Source: Saccoglossus kowalevskii
Taxonomy: Eukaryota; Hemichordata; Enteropneusta; Harrimaniidae
NCBI RefSeq assembly: GCF_000003605.2
Contig: NW_003144301.1
Location: 28,946-53,216 of the forward strand
Reading direction: 5' to 3'
DNA: 24,271 bases
The position numbers and the translations under genes were made by a program. The notes beneath the pieces are model-generated. The model had not been told where the DNA came from and did no database searches. It worked only from the letters and a program-made list of their open reading frames with translations. Shown here piece by piece: positions 1 through 11,400 of this stretch (position 1 is its first letter; each line of letters begins with the position of its first letter).

Positions 1-617
1 CAGATAACAATAATACAAAATGCGGCGAAAGACTTTACGCTGAGTGTACTCAACGCCCGAAATCTATTACAACAAAATGCGCGATTTTAAACATCTGCAC
101 AGTTCTGCACACCAATGAAAAAGGACTCGTCAAAACATCTTGTTATAATCTCATCATGTATCTTTAAATTTCACTGCGAAAATTTGCGGGATTTTTTTAA
201 TTAATGTCCAAAGTTGGACGACTATTGTGATGAAAAATACCAGAAAAGAAGTAATCACACATCTTGGTAGCGTCCGTATGCAGAATTTCCGCTATCTATA
301 AGTGTGAAATGACCTTTGTGATCCGATAAAGGTCGTTGCGCATGCACAATTCTTTTATTTATAGTTTGCGCATTCAATTTTATAGACGATGTTTAAACGG
401 AATTTTTTTTTTTTCAGTTCTACTCTCGTTTTCTTGTGTAAATAAGCGGCTATCATCATGTAGATAAAGCGACTTCTAAACAAAAACAATAAGTGGCTTA
501 ACCAGAGCGAAGACAAAGGATGTTTATAAGATTAACATGGGCTTAAATAGCGTCCTCACTCCTTCTCTTTTCTACCTCCATGGTTAGGCTAATTTCTTCA
601 TGATCCCCTCAGATTAG
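1..617. other. Intergenic, no recognisable feature
   Basis: AT-rich sequence. A T12 run followed by CAG (403-417) resembles a splice acceptor, but no conserved coding sequence follows. Confidence 0.6.
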
Positions 618-829
618 TACTGTAAAGGGGGTAATTATTCACTGGGTTTTAATTTAGCTTATTTTGCTGACTGGAAAAATGCGCTAAATTAAAATCCAGT
701 GAATATGTAAAATTGAGCATAGGACACATTATCTAAATGACGAAACCGTGATTTTAAAACCCACTGAATATGCCTGAAATGGTAAATCAGTGAAATTTAA
801 ACCCAGTGAAAATTAGCCATTTTACAGTA
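618..829. mobile_element. MITE copy 1, TA target site, TACTGTAAA termini
   Basis: The 5' end TACTGTAAAGGGGGTAATTA matches the reverse complement of the 3' end (TACTGTAAAATGGCTAATTT). The inverted ends extend through CACTGGGTTT, about 37 bp. TA at both ends fits a Tc1/mariner-type target duplication. A second copy of about 90% identity is at 9331-9541. Inside, a CACTGGGTTTTAATTT-like motif recurs at 639-657, 684-702, 750-768 and 792-809 in alternating orientation, so each half can fold on itself. There is no coding capacity. Confidence 0.85.
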
Positions 830-1948
830 AGCAAAACTTCCGATTGGTGCATGGCAATGCTAAATAGACCACACCATTCAGAATTAACAGACATAATCAA
901 TCTGTCTGTTTTTCCTTTTTACTGTATCAAAAGTAAAAGTAAGAACTTCGTCAGATATGATAGAGCAACAAATGCCCTCAACACAGGTATTTTTTTTTTA
1001 TTTTCTGCTTCTTTAACTTAAAAAACTGTGATCACTAGAGCTTTTTTTCATACCAGGGAACACCCTCACCTGTATACAGGCTTTAACCAGCGACATATCA
1101 TTTACTATTTTATACCAGCATTTCAATAGCAAGAGCAAATTTCAATTATGCAAGCTGTGGTTAAATACTCAATAAACCATGGTTTTCTGTGTTTGGAAGT
1201 AGGCCCAGAATGTGAATAACACATAGTAGGGTTGAATCCCACTGAACCAAAATTGACAAAATATATTGTGCTACTGTACTGCGCATAAGGAACATTTTAA
1301 CCCTCAGATATTTTGGGTTCATACAAGTAGCAAGAGAAAAACAATTTTTCTGAATTACTATTTTTTTATAAACAAAGTTGCACATGTACACAACACTGGG
1401 AGGCGACATTATTCTTTCTAATTTGTGAGAAAACAAAATTTATCGATATTACACGATATTGATCACTGTACACAAGTATCTGGAACCATGGTTTACATGT
1501 GTGATGTTTCCTGTTACATCAACCAAGTATGTCCCCATTGAACCCCCACCCATGCTGGGACATTCCTGGCCATTCAGTCATTCACCAACTTCAATGAAAT
1601 ATCCCAAATTAATTATATTTATGTAGAAAAATACCTATGTCTCCAAAAAAAATGTTAAGCTTGGGTACGCCCCACTTTAACAGCTACTCGTGTACCACAT
1701 GTATGCTGGGAAACGCTATGAAAGCAATGCATTATTGCATAAGCATGTTCAAGTATTCAAACCTAGACTTCCTGAGTGATGTTTTTTTTTTTAAAGTGGG
1801 GTTTTTCCTCCATTCCACCATTCTAAACAGTAACAATTCGGAGTATTCAAATATTCACATTGAATAAAATGATTGACAGACATTGTTTGAAAAAAGCAGG
1901 ATGCCAAACATGTATTTATTTACCCATGGAGGTATCTATTTTACCGGT
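830..1948. other. Intergenic, no recognisable feature
   Basis: AT-rich with short homopolymer runs. The small open frames on both strands have no family resemblance. Confidence 0.6.
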
Positions 1949-2005
1949 ACTCTCCATGATATGACAGAAATTTACCACTCCCCATGATATGACAGAAATT
2001 TTACC
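1949..2005. repeat. Tandem duplication, 28-bp unit x2
   Basis: The unit ACTCYCCATGATATGACAGA plus the following AAATTTACC occurs at 1949-1976 and 1977-2005, differing by one substitution and one inserted T. Confidence 0.85.
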
Positions 2006-2181
2006 ATACATGACTTTCGACATATTACGTACTTGGAACTTGGATTCTGTGGTGAACCAAGTACATTACATTAATGACATTACAATCAAGAAGACCTCAT
2101 GCAAGATCTTGCCCACATGTACATCTACACACCTACATAGAAATCAACATCCCCCTGTACAAAATGGTAAGACAGACCAAA

Positions 2182-2260
2182 CAGAATGGGACAAAAGTGA
2201 ATTGGGACAAATGAATTGAAACGAATCGTCTTGTGGGATGAATGTTTTGGGACAAATTGA
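2182..2260. repeat. Degenerate short tandem motif GAATTGGGACAAAT
   Basis: Variants of a motif of about 14 nt recur at 2183-2196, 2199-2212, 2213-2226 and 2245-2258. This low-complexity stretch produces a short spurious ORF. Confidence 0.5.
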
Positions 2261-2611
2261 CTGTGAATTTATCTATAAAGGGTGTGCTACACAGGCTTAA
2301 ATCAGATTATGCGATTGTTTTTTTTTTTATATTTTGTGAGCATGAGAAATGACTTACAGTAGCTGAATATATTGGTCACACTGATGCCGGCTGTCGCGTC
2401 GCACATGTGCAACATTTGCGTTGATAAACATCGACTTTCCCACAATCCAAAGTGTTCTTCTAATAAAATTACCTAATTAAAGCTTGGTAACCTCTTATTT
2501 TGTACTCATTGGTCTGCATAATAGCCAAAGTCACCATTTTTGTTTATGTGAAACCCATAACTTGCGCAAACAATTCAAGGAAGGTTCATTGGACTTTCCA
2601 TTATACCCCCA

Positions 2612-2761
2612 CCCCTAATCTTAACTCTAACTCACCCCCTACCTTCTACCACCAGTCAAATTAATTGTATATGCTCCCTGGAGGACACCTATAGTTAGTA
2701 TATATAGTAACCAGCACAACTAAATTGAGGGCTGGAGGGTTAGGATTAGGGTTAAAGTTAG
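2612..2761. repeat. Telomere-like tracts in inverted orientation
   Basis: A CCCTAA-type tract (about 2612-2639) and a GGGTTAGGATTAGGGTTAAA tract (2737-2756) are degenerate TTAGGG-like repeats on opposite strands about 100 bp apart. They could be the edges of an unrecognised repeat or remnants of break repair. Confidence 0.4.
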
Positions 2762-3549
2762 AAACCATCAGCTGGTTTAGTATGGTATATTACAACGGTA
2801 TATGTTGCCAATGGAAAATAATGATTCATAATTTCAATGAAGATTGATTGTTGGCGTAAGTCATCTTCACTTCAATCATTGAAAATGTGTTTCTTTCAGT
2901 TTTAAAAGATAAACATGAAATGTGGTTAGCATTGGATTTTCCGACCCCAAGTTCAATTTCGAAATTGTCTCCAAGGACCTATCGTAATTCTGAATAGTTC
3001 CAGTCATGGAGCTAAAATTATTTTAGCTTCATTGTCCAGTCTAAATTTACTCACAATTTTACAACACGGCTCCAAGAAAATCTTGTATTATTCAACAAAT
3101 AAATAACAAAAATGTGACGTTATCGAAGTGATTATGAGTCGGTATCCACATTTATTTTGCCATTGTTTGACAACATTGATGACAAATCGTCAGCAGTTCA
3201 TCCGCTCGCTGCACCGTGTACCAACCATTTCGATCGTCATCAATGTACGTTGTAACTATGCCATTGAATTGTACCAATGTTTTCCAACTTAATTAATACC
3301 AATAACAACATGTACAAATTATAAACAAAAATAGTCATGTTAATTTAGAAAAAATAGATAAAAACTGAAAAATTACAAACCTTTACTCGAACCGTCAGCT
3401 GCGAACTTCCGCCATACGTCACCAAAGTTACCTTGGCTGATTAACAAAGTTAGTGATTTATTAAAGGAATAATGTATGGCACTTTTAGATTTATTTGTGT
3501 TTGAGATTCATCTGAGATTTATTATGTGACAGAGTTTGTGGCATAACTG
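2762..3549. other. Intergenic, little structure
   Basis: Only a minor palindrome, AGCTAAAATTATTTTAGCT (3010-3028), stands out. Confidence 0.6.
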
Positions 3550-3571
3550 TGCATTGTGGGTGCATTGTGGG
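3550..3571 (-). promoter_or_regulatory. Tandem ZNF143/Staf-like motif
   Basis: TGCATTGTGGG occurs twice back to back (3550-3560 and 3561-3571). On the minus strand this reads CCCACAATGCA, which resembles the core of ZNF143/Staf sites. No gene starts are recognised next to it. Confidence 0.3.
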
Positions 3572-3765
3572 AATATATGATCTTGCCCCAAATTACTCTT
3601 AGTTTTGTCGTACAGTCTAACGTGATTTTATTAGCATTTGTATCGAAGGGATTCAATCGGGGCTTGTTTTTTTAAATAATCCTTTAGAATAAATAAAGTA
3701 CACACACAGCAGAATTTCAATCACGTTTGTAGCATTTTCTAAATTCTGTAAAATGTAAATATAAT

Positions 3766-3799
3766 CATAGACCCTCTAAAAGATTTTAGAGGGTCTATG
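3766..3799. repeat. Perfect 16-bp stem, 2-nt loop palindrome
   Basis: CATAGACCCTCTAAAA (3766-3781) is followed by GA and then by its exact reverse complement at 3784-3799. The structure is isolated and has no U-run after it. It may be a foldback transposon tip or a palindromic duplication. Confidence 0.85.
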
Positions 3800-4589
3800 G
3801 TATAATGCACACATTTTTATAGAAGATTTTTTTCCTAGCAACTCCAGAACATAAAACCGTAACAGTACTGCACCGGCCATGCATTTCCACAAAATGTTCC
3901 ACAATGTTAGTAACTAATAGTAACCTTGGTGCAGCAACAGTTACAAGCCAGACTATCTGACTTGCTCCTCAACTTTGGGAATATATTTATATTAATATCG
4001 GTAACAGCCCTCAGTTTTCTGTTCTGTCAAACTGCGACAACTTGTTGATATATAGCTGTGTAGGGAGGTGCCCCTGAGTGCTCAAATGTGTGACCATTTT
4101 TATACCTGGATAGTGGCAAAATCTATACCTATTTATACCCGACGTACCATTTCTGTCATCACAATTTATTCCAAATAAAACAGCTACCGTATTTGCTCTA
4201 TTAGAAGAGCATCTCCAATGTACATGTAAACCAACAGTTTCATTGTATATTGATTTATTAAAATATGTATTTTGACCATAGAAACACCTCTGTCACATAC
4301 ATAAGAGCATATTATTAACACAATGTTTAGGTTATTTAGATTGTTAAATGAGAAACAACAGTACCAAATCGGAAAAATATTACCGATATTTATAGATATC
4401 TTGAACAGAAATAAGACCGATACTTATATCCAAAAAACGAGACCCATTTCAGGGGCACGTCCACATTAGGAAATTTCTTAGGGGGGTATGCTTATTCTGG
4501 AGTTATCAACCTCGATATGTTTATCCCGGCGTTACCCACTCGGTATGCATATCTAACTACTGTCCTAGCCTGACATGTAGGCGTGAGTA
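3800..4589. other. Intergenic, nothing recognised
   Basis: No coding, RNA or repeat signal that I can support. AT-rich. Confidence 0.55.
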
Positions 4590-4716
4590 GCGCCCTCGCC
4601 GGCCGAATGGCATCATACCTCACTGTTGGGTTTGGACTCAGACAAGTAATACAATTGTCTGAGGTTTAGAGCACCGCAAAGGGCGCAACTGACCTTGTCC
4701 GGCTAGAGCCATTCGG
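4590..4716. other. GC-rich block with three inverted repeats in crossing order
   Basis: Three perfect pairs are visible: GCGCCCT 4590-4596 with AGGGCGC 4680-4686, CCGAATGGC 4603-4611 with GCCATTCGG 4708-4716, and CTCAGACAA 4637-4645 with TTGTCTGAG 4655-4663. The first two cross each other (pseudoknot order) and the third is a compact hairpin. The block is clearly more GC-rich than its surroundings. It could be a SINE-like remnant, an unknown structured RNA or chance structure. I cannot assign it. Confidence 0.45.
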
Positions 4717-4921
4717 GCTCTGGCTCTTCTTTATCACGTCTCCCGCACCCCTCTTGATTAATGAATAATAATTTCAACATGTCTATGTCTATGCCTTTGA
4801 GAATGTGGTAATAATACAAAGCTTTTGTTCCATAACGTCCCGAAGAAATGCAAAATTTAAATGTTTAACTTTATTAATCTTACTAGACCTAGAAAGAACG
4901 TTTGTTTGATCAGCTCTGATA

Positions 4922-4980
4922 ATTGGCTGAGAGGTGTATTGGCTGCACGCATTGGCCAATAGAAAATAGGTTTATAAAAG
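4922..4980 (+). promoter_or_regulatory. Candidate core/proximal promoter: CCAAT cluster plus TATA box
   Basis: ATTGG occurs at 4922-4926, 4938-4942 and 4951-4955, and CCAAT at 4956-4960, so four NF-Y-type boxes lie within 39 bp. TATAAAAG follows at 4973-4980. Initiation would be expected near 5003-5012, giving a leader of about 270 nt before the Fax-like ATG. The order and orientation fit transcription of the downstream gene. This is motif evidence only. Confidence 0.62.
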
Positions 4981-5004
4981 GGTATACTATTAATACGTCG
5001 TGGG

Positions 5005-5275
5005 TAGTGTGCACTTGTATATGGACGAAAATGTATTTTAAACAATCATTATCAAGTATTACTAAAAATATTTAATGTAATTAAGTAACATTTTGTGTTC
5101 CATTTATGTAAGTTTACATTCAAGCAAAGAGTCAGAGTAGGAAACGTATTTCAACTGGCATTAGACTGAGCGTCGCCCCCTGTGCGAAAAATAGGAAAGT
5201 CCCAAGATTTACTCTTGCTAATTCTCAGCTAAAACATTATCAATGCAGTAAACGTGCACTCTACATCCCTCTAAG
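5005..5275 (+). other. Predicted 5' leader with short upstream ORFs
   Basis: If transcription starts about 25-30 nt after the TATA box, this stretch is 5' UTR. It contains several upstream ATGs. ATG at 5021 opens a 6-codon ORF ending at 5041, ATG at 5031 opens a 14-codon ORF, and ATG at 5244 is followed at once by CAG TAA. The sequence ending at 5228 (ctaattctcag) also resembles a splice acceptor, so part of the leader may instead be intron. Confidence 0.4.
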
Positions 5276-5470
5276 ATGGCAGCGGAACAAGGCAACTCGA
5301 CACCGTCAAAGACGACAGAGATTCCTGAAAAAGGAAAACTGGTGCTTCATCAGTTTGCTCCTCAAAAAGACATCCCGAGTCATTCGGCGTTTTGCTTGAA
5401 ACTAGAGACGTATCTGCGTATGTCCGATGTTCCTTACGAAAACCGATATGGAATGAAGAGATCTGCCAAG
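5276..5470 (+). CDS. faxc: Fax-like coding exon 1 (residues 1-65)
   Basis: It encodes the N-terminus and the first beta-alpha unit of the thioredoxin-like half, including LVLHQFAP and FCLKLETYLRM, the strongest family signature in this exon. It ends in codon phase 0 at AAG, followed by donor gtgggt. Reading on past the donor gives only 22 unrelated residues before a stop at 5537-5539, which supports splicing. The first 20 residues (Ser/Thr/Lys-rich) are not conserved in the family and are probably flexible. Confidence 0.93.
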
Positions 5471-8400
5471 GTGGGTGTGTTACTGCTAGACATGTACAAT
5501 CAACAGCCGTATTTTATACTTGAAACAAAATCTACTTAATGTGTGTACTTTCACCACATCTAGCTTAACTGACTGACAATTTTGTGCGAAAAGAAACGCC
5601 GATGATATCGAAATATTAAAAAGTATCACATTTTACATGATGCTACATTGGGAGTGGTTCGCCCTTGCTCTTTTTCCTCTAATCAGTTATATTGGTATGC
5701 CGGGCGTGTGCGCGATCTCATTAAATATCCAAGATCAGTATAAGCATTTCACTCATCTTCAGTGTCAGTTATAAGGTAGCATAGTGCGATTTAATTTAGT
5801 CGAGCGCGTCCACTTGCATTGTTCTCATGGTGGGTACGCGCCGTACGAACAATAGATATATAGTCTAGGGGTTATATCTTCAATAGTAGCGAACTAAATT
5901 ACCCCTCCTTTGCCTCCGTTTATTATGTGATATATATTCATGACAAGTCCTGCCTGACCTCATTATTACTCACAGCCGTGCTAGCATAATATATTCTCTG
6001 ATATTTACAGTCATCATGTATAGATAGATATGTCGTTTCCGTCATGACAGTTTCACTACACAGTGATTCATCGCATGCAATCCTGTTTGGCTTCACACCA
6101 CATCCTTACATGCTGAGTTTTCACACATCCTTATTATGTTACGCAACAACTCGCTTTGTTCCCATCTGCATATATTATAAATTCTGACTGAGATGGGCGG
6201 GCTCGTGTACGTAGTACTTGCATTGAACTACAAACCACATGAAAATATTAAACCTGAGATAATTTTTAAAATTTGGATTTTGCTAGCCTGAACAACACGA
6301 ATCACCCCCCCCCCCCTGTATGATAATGTAATACATTATCCTGTTTACCGCGTTCTTGAGTTGACACAGCCGCAAAACGGGTTATGTTCCTACCACATTG
6401 TGTTACATTAGTGCACACAGAGTACACTACAGTCAATGAATGGCGCAGTCACTTCACTTGGCTACACTTAATAGCTAATTAACATTCATAGTGGCGGTTA
6501 TTGAATGATCTGGTGAGAATTTAACACAGCACATCCCTTTCTCTCACCAATAGTGATCAGTTTATAAGGCGTGGTGGGGCTCAGGTTGCAAAAGCGGCCT
6601 TCATATTCACGGTAACATTTAATTGCGTGCTGGGAGTATCCTTATATCTGTTTCCATTCCCAGCACTTTCCCTAGATAATGATTTACGGTAATGTTTCCC
6701 ATAACATGCTGCGAGGAATGATCTCAAGTTCAGGAATCTTAAAGATTAGCCAACGCCTCGTTTGATTTATTTATTTGTTTATTTTCTTAGATTTGATTGA
6801 ATGATTAGTGTATCTCGAGAATGTGGGGGTCAATGATGTGATCCAATGTGAAATAAGTGCACTTCAATACCAACAATGTGACCTATGACCTGAATTACGT
6901 AGATTCGTGCGTGTAGTTGTTCCGTGATCGCGTTTACACGATGCGTGACCAAGTCATTAAATATTCATATAGCTGTGCAGTTCAACTCGACATTTTTACT
7001 GCGAGAGCATTGTAACGTCTTGCTATATGCCCTTGAATCACACTGGGCATGAATTAATGACATGCTCAGACTAGTAATATTAAAAATTTAAATTAAGTGA
7101 ACAGTTTAGAAAATTTAACATAGTGTCACACATCCACCACGACATGGTTTGCGTTATTAAATGTACACACTTTTATGTTTATTAATATTTTATCTGTTTT
7201 TATTCGTGATTTGGTAAAATCCCATCTTTGTATTACTAATCGTCAGTGCCCACGCTAGTTTTCGCAATCACGCTAAAAAGGCTAAATCGACAATTATTTT
7301 TCATTGTAAAACAAAAAAGAAGTCCCGACGTTGCCAGTCTAAATACCCCCCCCCCACACACACACACACACACCATGGTGTATGGTATTTCGACAGCGAT
7401 TTGGGCGTGGTGAGTTTGGGGTAACACAGAGTACGTTTTCTTGTTTATTATAGGGAAAACTGCCATGGATAGAGTACAAGGGCCAAGAGATTCCAGATTC
7501 CTCGTTCTGTATTGATTTTATAAACAAGGAGTTCGAGGTAGATCTCAATAAGGACCTTAGTGATGTTAATAAGGGAGCAGCTAAGGCCTTTCAACGACTA
7601 GCGGAAGAAAACTGTTACTGGTGAGTAGTAATCACGTGCTCATTTATACAACTTTCTTACGTAGTATATGTATTTATTGTGAAGTGTCTTTTATTACTCC
7701 CTATAGTGAGTTGTCGTACTGAATATATATACACACAACCTCATGGTAAAATCACATAATATGTTATTTCACTTTGTTCTGTGTTGCATTGTTTTGACTG
7801 ACTTTAAAGTTGCGTTCCCACTATACTATGTGAGGTGCCATCAACCCTTTACAAACATATACACCAAACATGTCGAGATTGTGGATGGATAGAAGGCTGT
7901 GTTTGTTATTGAAGGTTACATTGTATATATGTTTATCTAAGGGATAAAACCCCCTTGTAATCGCAAAGTGAAATGTGTGAAAAAGTCATTGACTTTTAAT
8001 ATTCCATATTTTTTTAACAAATACATCATTTTCGTACATTTGATACTTTTAGCATGTTCTGTTTCACATATTTGCATAATGTGAATAAAACTTTACGAAT
8101 CATAGCACGCAATTTAAGTGCACTGTCACGTGATACTAAAGGAAGAAAGTATTGTAAATTTCAACGTTCTATGCATTATTACTGACATGACTGTAAAACA
8201 CCTTGTTATACTTGTATTGCAACGTGTACTGGCGATCAAATATCCGGAACTAATTATTATATGTAAAGTGTTAATAGTCAAAACAACAATTTCCGGATAG
8301 CTGACATGATCTTTCACCTCTCTTGACTATATTTTCGTGAACTGTTAAACAACACATCTATATGACAATAAGAAAGCTATGGCCACAGAACAAGTCCTTT

Positions 8401-11400
8401 TTTAATCTTTGCACAACACCATATTGAATAGTGCCTGATTATGAATGTGTTTTTTATTTCCAGTAAGTAAAACATTTTAAAATTGGGTGATTTACGTGTA
8501 AACTTATTCTACACTATCTTTGATTTGAAAATTCGACGACATTCCCAGAAGTGAAATTTCATTTTGGTAAAAAAAAATTAATTCATCCAAAATATATGTT
8601 TTGTTTTAAAGTCTACTCCATCTTGTTAATCCTGTGGAAAGGTTCGTATTGTAAAACATTGGTTACAACCCAATGCCTGCACATCGTATGGCTCACCAGT
8701 GTTACCTCTATGAGAAAGATGAGGCTTATAAAGACAGGCTATGCTAGAGTTGGAATATAAAATAGCTGTCACTATTCACAGCAGGTGTGGGCGAGATGTG
8801 GACAAACCAGGGAGTGGGCAATGTCGATTATTGTTTAATAGAAGGTGTCGCGATATTGGCATTCAAGAATGACATAACAATCTCCAAAATTGTAAACAAA
8901 ATTCCAAACATTTGGTCAAGAAAGGTATTTAAATATAATTGACAATGTCCTTCGTCGAGCAGGCTTGTTTAGACTTCGAATTGCACCCCAAATGTATGCA
9001 TTGAAGCAAGCAGACATCTCCACAACAATAGATCCGAGAAGTGTGTATTTAATGGAACGAAAATCAAATCGAGGCTGAATTCTATATACGTATGGTTTGA
9101 CTTTTTATCAGACACTTGGGCAATCATTTATATTCCAAACATTCATCACTTTCCCAACAATTTATATCATTTATAAATGTGTACCCATATTAAAAAATCA
9201 TTCTAGATTTTTCTCCATGTCATGATTAAACGTGCTACTGCAACCTATGGTTTTGTATCCAGGTATATCCATTGTATCATTGTATGTTCTGTACTTATAG
9301 GCCGTAGGTCTTCGTACCATGTGTCTGACATACTGTAAAAGGGTTAATTATTCACTGGGTTTTAATTTAGCTTATTTCGTTGACTGGAAAATGCGCTAAA
9401 TTTAAACCTAGTAAATATGTAAAATTTGGCATAGAACACATTATCTAAATGATAAAACCGTGAATTTAAAACCCACTGTATATGCCTGAAATGGTAAATC
9501 AGTGAAATTTAAACCCAGTGAAAATTAGTCATTTTACAGTATACTGTTGTTTGTAAGTTCATAGCCAAATTATTTAAATAGGATAGAAATATGTATTGTC
9601 TTTGCTGTCATCTCCTTAAAGTGCTTGTGAAATGCTCACCAACATATTTCCTGTTTTGGATTTGTATTCAACTGAAATAGACAGTTATTGATTTTGTTGT
9701 TAGAAATGATTACTCGTATCCGATCTCCACTGCACTCTGGAAAACACTTCTTCCAAATTTTGTTGGCCAGTTGAAAAAAACAAACAAATCGAATGCTGCA
9801 TACTATTTAAGGTAGGGAAGAGTGACCAGTAAATATCCCAGAGAACAACGCGCACGATATTCGCCTACAATACATTATAACAGTAACATGTGCTCTTCTA
9901 TGATTTGGCCAGTATGTGTCATGTCTGCCGCTAAGAAGTCGACCATTCAAAATCACGTGGTGTGGCTGGAAGATTTGATGAAAATAATTTGGAGGCAAGA
10001 AACCAGAGGAAAAAAATCAATGCAAGGTGTTATAGGGAAAAACTCTCAAGAAAAAAATGTATAAATAAGACACCCCAAAACACGGAACTGTCACACTCTA
10101 GTTCTAGACACCCCCATAATTTCAAATGGTTCACTCCTAAGGAAACCTTTGAACCATGTAAGTTGCAATCACAAACCTGACGCGCCTTATATTGAATTTC
10201 TATAACGGTAACCATGGCAATATTGCCCTCAATCACTATAAACGTGATTGACGAATATTGTGTCACCATAGCAACACAATTCAATGGATACGTGAGATGC
10301 CGTAGTTCAGTTAGTGTCAATAATTAGTAGTGGACATGATCATAACTACGCGAGATGTTGAGTGAATGCACTTTTCTCTTGTTCAGTACAGTCAATCTTG
10401 CAGGGTGTCACGTGACACGTGCTTAATCGGCCGGTGCGACCCTATGTGACATCATATATACGTCTACACAATAACCATTGTATTTAAAGTTTTTATGTTT
10501 GTATAAAAGAAAAACTTAACGTAAGAACTGTATTATATTAATCGCTAGTGTAAAAGATAATGTAACACGGCGAGTATCCAATCTTTAGAATATTTATGTT
10601 AATCCTCAAGTAAAAGATATTATCCCCCCCGACCTTTGAACTTGTCTGCATCCGTAATTTGAAACACCCGTTTGCTCCTGACATATAGTCTCAATATTTG
10701 GACACTCTGTCTTCACCATTTTGAAGTTATTTTCAATTCAAACGGGACTATTTGACATAATGTGTTATCCGGTTATCATATTCTTCCGCATTACCACACC
10801 CTTTAAAATCGTCTGCGATTTTCATGTTTGTCAGCGTTTTCGTATCACGTGACAATTTCTATGCGCCGTTATATCCCTCGAGGATCCATGTTTCTACTCT
10901 TAACGCGGCTCTCCATTTATCACCTTGAATATATTATTTATGATTTTTAATTGAATTCTGTCTGTTTTCCTGCCTTGTCTACCTACGTGTAAAGTATATC
11001 TGCCACAACACTGACGGCATGTGTCTACTTAACGTGCTGGGATTGTTGCTATGATAATACACGTATGTACCAATATATCACGTACGGTTGCATATTGCCA
11101 GTGCCATTTAAAGGAACCATTACCACGTGACAGCAATTAAAGAATAATGTGATATTTGAGAACGAAATAGTTATTACTACTGAATAAATTGGTTATTATC
11201 TACAAGAACTAATCATATCATACTGCGACCGATAGTACCACCATATCGTGTCAATCTCGACACAGTAGCGTTAGTGTCGGTTTCAATAAGAAAATGTGAA
11301 GAAATGTAAGCGTATATGCAAATATATTATAACAGCAAAAGGCGTGTAATATAAAACAGATGTATTCCATATTTTATAAAAACTCCTGTAATGTTAATTA

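Larger units (their letters stand above)
5471..7453 (+). other. Intron 1 (1983 nt)
   Basis: The donor is gtgggt and the acceptor ttgtttattatag. No further coding exon is recognisable. The contents I can name are a C-run at 6305-6317, a degenerate ATTT tract near 6768-6785, a DR1-type site at 6879-6891, and a C10/(AC)9 microsatellite at 7346-7372 that ends about 80 nt before exon 2. Confidence 0.85.

Noticed and set aside
3766-3799. Rho-independent terminator or microRNA precursor
   Set aside because: The window is eukaryotic, there is no U-run, and a 2-nt loop with a 16-bp stem is too short for a standard pre-miRNA.
5276-5539. Exon 1 as a stand-alone 87-residue protein
   Set aside because: The last 22 residues read into the intron; the donor at 5471 and phase match with exon 2 restore the conserved GKLPW segment.
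10030-10320. Minus-strand 96-codon frame in intron 2
   Set aside because: It has no family resemblance and runs across the X-box pair and non-coding intron; its length is expected by chance.
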